From: Myroides albus
Lineage (GTDB): Bacteria > Bacteroidota > Bacteroidia > Flavobacteriales > Flavobacteriaceae
Assembly (NCBI RefSeq): GCF_009711045.1
Contig: NZ_WMJX01000002.1
Span: forward strand, 124,001 to 188,000
Reading direction: 5' to 3'
Length of the DNA stretch: 64,000 nt
Shown here: piece by piece, positions 60,725 through 64,000 of the stretch
How positions within the stretch are numbered: position 1 is the stretch's first letter
Layout: every line of letters starts with the position of its first letter
Made by a program: the position numbers and the translations under genes
Notes under the pieces: generated by a model
Databases searched by the model: none
What the model saw: only the letters and a program-made list of their open reading frames with translations
What the model was told of the DNA's origin: nothing

Positions 60725-61384
60725 CTATTTTTTTAAAATAGGACTGATTACTTTTTCGAAATCCAACATACTGTGTAACTTATAATCTACAAAGTCAAAT
60801 CGCTCATCGTCGTATGGAAGGTTATCTGGAATAGTAATAACAGTCATTCCAGCATTACGACCAGATTGAGATCCCGTAATTGAATCTTCAACAGCAGCGC
60901 AATGAATAGGCAAAGAACCTAAATTTGCAGCAGCTTTTAAGTACACATCTGGAGCGGGTTTACCATTAGGTACCTCAAAAGCAGAAACCAATGTTTCAAA
61001 GTAACTTCTAATATTAAGTTTATCTACAGCAACATCAATTAACCCCACAGTTGAGTTAGTTGCTAATCCTATCTTGATCCCATTCTGTTTCAAGAATTTC
61101 AACGTTTCAACTACGCCTACTTTTGCTTCTCCTTGTTCCTGTATTAACTCCCCCACACGATCAATAACAGCCTTTTCAACCTCCTCAAATGTCTTACCTT
61201 CCCATGGGTACATACTATACCATAATTCCGTTACTTCACGAACAGTTTTACCAGTCGTTTGATGTGCAATTTCTTCTTCCCAGACAGCACCAAGTTCAGT
61301 AAACACCTCCCTTTCTGCTTGTTGCCAGAATTTCTCAGAGTCAATTAACGTACCATCCATGTCAAATATTACTGTATCTATCAT
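60725..61384 (-). CDS. HAD-superfamily sugar phosphatase (HxpB/YniC-like)
   Basis: The 219-residue protein has the HAD catalytic motifs: DMDGTLIDSE (nucleophile D8 and acid D10), the ATNSTVG serine/threonine motif II, the lysine in KPAPDVYLKAA and VEDSITGSQSG motif IV. The cap domain is the helical type of beta-phosphoglucomutase and 2-deoxyglucose-6-phosphatase; LWYSMYPWEG after the cap start resembles hexitol phosphatase B. It would dephosphorylate sugar or hexitol phosphates. The substrate is not certain. It lies upstream of the T9SS plug gene in the same orientation. Confidence 0.9.
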   Translation of the reverse strand: MIDTVIFDMDGTLIDSEKFWQQAEREVFTELGAVWEEEIAHQTTGKTVREVTELWYSMYPWEGKTFEEVEKAVIDRVGELIQEQGEAKVGVVETLKFLKQNGIKIGLATNSTVGLIDVAVDKLNIRSYFETLVSAFEVPNGKPAPDVYLKAAANLGSLPIHCAAVEDSITGSQSGRNAGMTVITIPDNLPYDDERFDFVDYKLHSMLDFEKVISPILKK

Positions 61385-61541
61385 CGTATCTCTTTTTTAT
61401 TATTCGCAAACGAAGATACTGAAATATCAAAGGAATCGAAAAGACATTGGTCCTAAGCTAACAACTATACATAAGGAGATGATGCAAACTAGTACTATTG
61501 AATAAAAAAAGGTTGTAAAATTACCTTTACAATTAGAGGAC

Positions 61542-62312
61542 TTAGACCGTTTTATAACACACTGGAATGATCTCTCCAGCCGCTAAACAATACCTGTCGA
61601 TTTGCTCAGCAGTTAGCTTATCTGTGTAATATACTTCTTCAACTTGAAAACCTATAGCTCTAAGTTTGTCAAAGTAATCACGCCCATAAACCCTAACGTG
61701 ATCATACTGTCCAAAAATACGTGTACGCTCTTTTGGGTCTGTAATAGAGTCGTCTTGAAAAGTCACTTCACGTGATAAGTCTTGAGGTATTTGAAAAATC
61801 CCCATACCACCAGGTTTTAAAATGCGATATAATTCTTGCATCGCCTTAGTATCATCAGGTATATGTTCTAATACATGATTACAAAGGATGACATCAAAAC
61901 TATCATCTTCAAAGGGAAGATTACATATATCAGCCTTTACATCGGCCAAAGGAGATTCTAAATCAGTTGTAGTATACGACAGATTAGCCTGTTTCTTAAA
62001 TCTTTTGTAGAAAGCTTGCTCAGGAGCAAAATGAAGTACAGTTTTTGAAGCAGTAAAAAAATCTGTTTCACTCTTTAAATAAAGCCATAAAAGGCGGTGT
62101 CTTTCTAAAGAAAGTGTACTTGGAGAAAGTACGTTATGACGTTGTGTAGCATAACCATAAGGCAAAAACGAACGAAAGCTTTTACCATCTATTGGGTCAG
62201 TATAACGACTGCCTTTAAGATATAAAGCCAAAACAGGGCGAACAATATAACTCAGCCGAATTAAAATCGGCCGAGGTACAATGTTCAATATCGTTTTGAA
62301 TAATTTCTTCAT
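61542..62312 (-). CDS. Class I SAM-dependent methyltransferase
   Basis: The 256-residue protein has an N-terminal hydrophobic stretch and a methyltransferase core of the type-11 kind. It shows TVLHFAPEQAFYKRFKK (motif I is atypical, HFAPE rather than DxGxG), the acidic post-I residue in YTTTDLES, ADICNLPFEDDSFDVILCNHVLEHIPDD and LYRILKPGGMGIFQIPQD. The substrate is unknown. It lies 17 nt downstream of map and is probably co-transcribed with it. Its link to map is a frequent neighbour pair in related genomes, as I recall, but not proven here. Confidence 0.88.
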   Translation of the reverse strand: MKKLFKTILNIVPRPILIRLSYIVRPVLALYLKGSRYTDPIDGKSFRSFLPYGYATQRHNVLSPSTLSLERHRLLWLYLKSETDFFTASKTVLHFAPEQAFYKRFKKQANLSYTTTDLESPLADVKADICNLPFEDDSFDVILCNHVLEHIPDDTKAMQELYRILKPGGMGIFQIPQDLSREVTFQDDSITDPKERTRIFGQYDHVRVYGRDYFDKLRAIGFQVEEVYYTDKLTAEQIDRYCLAAGEIIPVCYKTV

Positions 62313-62329
62313 AAAAGAATTAAGGAGAA

Positions 62330-63148
62330 TTAAAGCACTAAAGGTTTAGCTCTAAACTCATCCTCTTCGTTACTCACAATACCCAATGCTTGATAGATAT
62401 ACTGGAAAGTAGATAACAATTCAGGCTTTCCATTAACCATAGCTACATCGTGTTCAAAATGCGCAGAAGGCTTTCCATCACGAGTAACGATAGTCCAGCC
62501 ATCGTTTAATTGCTTGATGTTGCGAGTACCTAAATTAATCATAGGTTCAATTGCAACTACTTGTCCTTCGATAAATTTCTTCCCTCTACCAGGCTTACCG
62601 TAGTTTGGCATTTCAGGATCTTCGTGCATTTTTCTACCCAGTCCGTGACCTACTAACTCGCGAACAACAGTATATCCTTCAGCCTCGCAATATCTTTGAA
62701 TAGCACTACCTACATCTTCCACGCGATTTCCAATTCGGAACTCACGAATACCCACGTATAGAGATTCTTTTGTGATTTGTAATAACTTCTTTACTTCTGG
62801 TGCAACTTCACCAACTTCAAATGTATATGCATGATCTCCATAAAAACCATTCATAACAGTACCACAGTCAATAGAAACGATATCCCCTTCTACAATAGGT
62901 TTATCGGTAGGTAATCCGTGTACGATTTGTTCATTTACACTTGTCAAAATAGAAGATGGACAACCATAAAGTCCTTTAAATCCAGGCACAGCACCGTGAT
63001 CTCTAATAAATTCTTCCGCTTTTCTATCTAATTCTAAAGTCGTTACTCCTGGCTTTAGTTCCGTTGCGAGCATCCCTAATGTTTTTGAAACTAATAGGGC
63101 ACTTTGTCTCATCAACTCAATTTCTTCTGGAGTTTTTGGAATAATCAT
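62330..63148 (-). CDS. map: Type I methionine aminopeptidase
   Basis: The 272-residue enzyme removes the initiator methionine from new proteins. Its five metal ligands are visible in order: SIDCGTVMNGFYGDHAYTF (two Asp), VGHGLGRKMHED (His), AIEPMI (Glu) and SAHFEHDVAM (Glu and His context). The length and the absence of an N-terminal extension are typical of bacterial type Ia enzymes. It is followed by a methyltransferase gene after 17 nt and has its own -7 box, so it heads a two-gene unit. Confidence 0.97.
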   Translation of the reverse strand: MIIPKTPEEIELMRQSALLVSKTLGMLATELKPGVTTLELDRKAEEFIRDHGAVPGFKGLYGCPSSILTSVNEQIVHGLPTDKPIVEGDIVSIDCGTVMNGFYGDHAYTFEVGEVAPEVKKLLQITKESLYVGIREFRIGNRVEDVGSAIQRYCEAEGYTVVRELVGHGLGRKMHEDPEMPNYGKPGRGKKFIEGQVVAIEPMINLGTRNIKQLNDGWTIVTRDGKPSAHFEHDVAMVNGKPELLSTFQYIYQALGIVSNEEDEFRAKPLVL

Positions 63149-63170
63149 ACCTTGTATTTTTTTAGTGTTA

Positions 63171-63178
63171 CAAAATTA
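63171..63178 (-). promoter_or_regulatory. -7 promoter box of map
   Basis: The minus strand reads taattttg, matching TAnnTTTG, 22 nt before the ATG. No TTG element is visible at the usual distance. Confidence 0.6.
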
Positions 63179-63306
63179 CGTTTTTAGATTCAATGAAAAA
63201 AATGAATAGATATAGTTTTTGCTTTGGCTATCAAAAGCAAAAGCGTAATTTAGTCCAGCTAATCTATTAACCGCTACAACAGTATTAACATTATTAAAAC
63301 ACTACA

Positions 63307-64000
63307 ATGAAACACCTGACAGCAGTAGAAGCAGCCAAATTGATAAAATCAAATGACCGAATATACTTACACTCGGTAGCCTCTACTCCCAATCACTTAA
63401 TAGATGCAATTGTTGCGAGAGCTGACGAGTTAAAAAACGTTGAATTTTCTCATATACACACGCTGGGATCAGCACCATATGCTGACCCCAAATACAAAGA
63501 GAGCTTTAAGGTAAATTCCTTTTTCATTGGTGGAAATGTAAGACATACAATCAAAGCAGGCAATGGCAGTTATACACCAGTGTTTTTGAGTGAACTACCA
63601 AAGCTATTTAGAAGTGGATTAGTTCCTTTAGATGTCGTACTCCTTCAAGTATCAACGCCTGATGCTAATGGTTTTTGTTCATTAGGACCATCAGTTGTAG
63701 CTGAACCTGCAGCAATAGAAACAGCTAAGTTAGTTATTGCACAAGTAAACAACTACTTACCGCGTACTTTTGGTGATGCTACTTTACACCTATCTCAAAT
63801 TGACGTTTTAGTACATCATGACACCCCTATTCTTACAGAGTATAGTTCAACTATTAGTGACGCTGAAGATAAGATAGGCAGTTTTATCGCTGAAATGATT
63901 GACGACGGCAGTACATTACAAATGGGAATTGGCTCAATTCCCGAAGCAGTTTTACTTAAACTTAGAAATCACAAACACTTAGGACTACATACCGAAATGT
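63307..64000 (+). CDS. Acetyl-CoA hydrolase/transferase (partial, runs off the window)
   Basis: The frame begins with MKHLTAVEAAKLIKSNDRIYLHS and stays open to the last base, giving 231 residues of a protein normally around 430. The visible part matches the N-terminal acetyl-CoA hydrolase/transferase domain, also seen in 4-hydroxybutyrate CoA-transferases: GNVRHTIKAGNGSYTPVFLSELP, DVVLLQVSTPDANGFCSLGPSV and GDGSTLQMGIG-type (DDGSTLQMGIGSIPEAVL). These enzymes transfer or hydrolyse CoA from acetyl- or related acyl-CoA. The catalytic glutamate lies beyond the window. The 3' end is missing, so this is a truncation by the window only. Confidence 0.9.
   Translation, partial: MKHLTAVEAAKLIKSNDRIYLHSVASTPNHLIDAIVARADELKNVEFSHIHTLGSAPYADPKYKESFKVNSFFIGGNVRHTIKAGNGSYTPVFLSELPKLFRSGLVPLDVVLLQVSTPDANGFCSLGPSVVAEPAAIETAKLVIAQVNNYLPRTFGDATLHLSQIDVLVHHDTPILTEYSSTISDAEDKIGSFIAEMIDDGSTLQMGIGSIPEAVLLKLRNHKHLGLHTEM

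Overview
The window comes from a low-GC member of the Bacteroidetes, most likely a Flavobacteriaceae species close to Myroides. This is inferred from sequence alone. The supporting signs are the Bacteroidetes -7 promoter box (TAnnTTTG) in front of many genes, a DUF5103 type IX secretion plug protein, DUF983, several TonB-dependent receptors with carboxypeptidase-like N-terminal domains, and strongly AT-rich intergenic DNA. Most of the window is ordinary chromosome. I see no prophage, CRISPR array, transposase or rRNA operon.

Layout. 1-2061: one secreted protein of unknown function and a gene-free kilobase with an 11-bp tandem/inverted repeat. 2062-8281: a four-gene TetR-TolC-HlyD-RND efflux operon behind a repeated candidate operator, closed by a strong terminator. 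8409-10793: an AraC regulator, a stand-alone FabH-like ketoacyl synthase and a small XRE regulator. 11577-16674: two tandem paralogous outer-membrane receptors. 16735-20648 (minus): a large DEAH helicase with predicted membrane helices and a D-lactate dehydrogenase. 21108-22319: an acidic protein of unknown function that ends in QISLF, a match to the sliding-clamp-binding motif.

22351-31189 (minus) is the most distinctive block. It holds a Sel1-repeat protein of about 842 residues, overlapping by one base a divergent but catalytically intact HSP90-family ATPase, then four paralogous helical-repeat proteins of about 360 residues. An internal terminator and promoter split off the last two. It looks like a dedicated HSP90 plus TPR/Sel1 partner system, and its role cannot be read from sequence.

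31517-38189: an FtsX/LolC-like permease, rbfA, methylmalonyl-CoA epimerase, two tandem CAT-anticodon tRNAs, tRNA-Trp, a cytochrome b561-like protein, a secreted acidic protein, DUF983 and another AraC regulator. 38759-45085: a YgiB/YgiC-like lipoprotein and ATP-grasp operon, a pentapeptide-repeat protein, an AsmA-like protein, a short-chain dehydrogenase and a WG-repeat protein. 45140-49697: a TonB receptor and two L,D-transpeptidase-type cell-wall enzymes. 50011-64000: mostly housekeeping genes (gpmI, a Crp-like regulator, aspartate aminotransferase, rsmG, a stress protein with a BCCT transporter, pruA, apaG, T9SS plug, a HAD phosphatase, a methyltransferase, map) and the start of an acetyl-CoA hydrolase/transferase that runs off the end.

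Many genes are bounded by clear hairpin-plus-T terminators, several of them shared by convergent genes. Starts were moved inward for the Sel1 protein, rbfA, mce, apaG and one hypothetical gene where a promoter box, family length or a better ATG required it.
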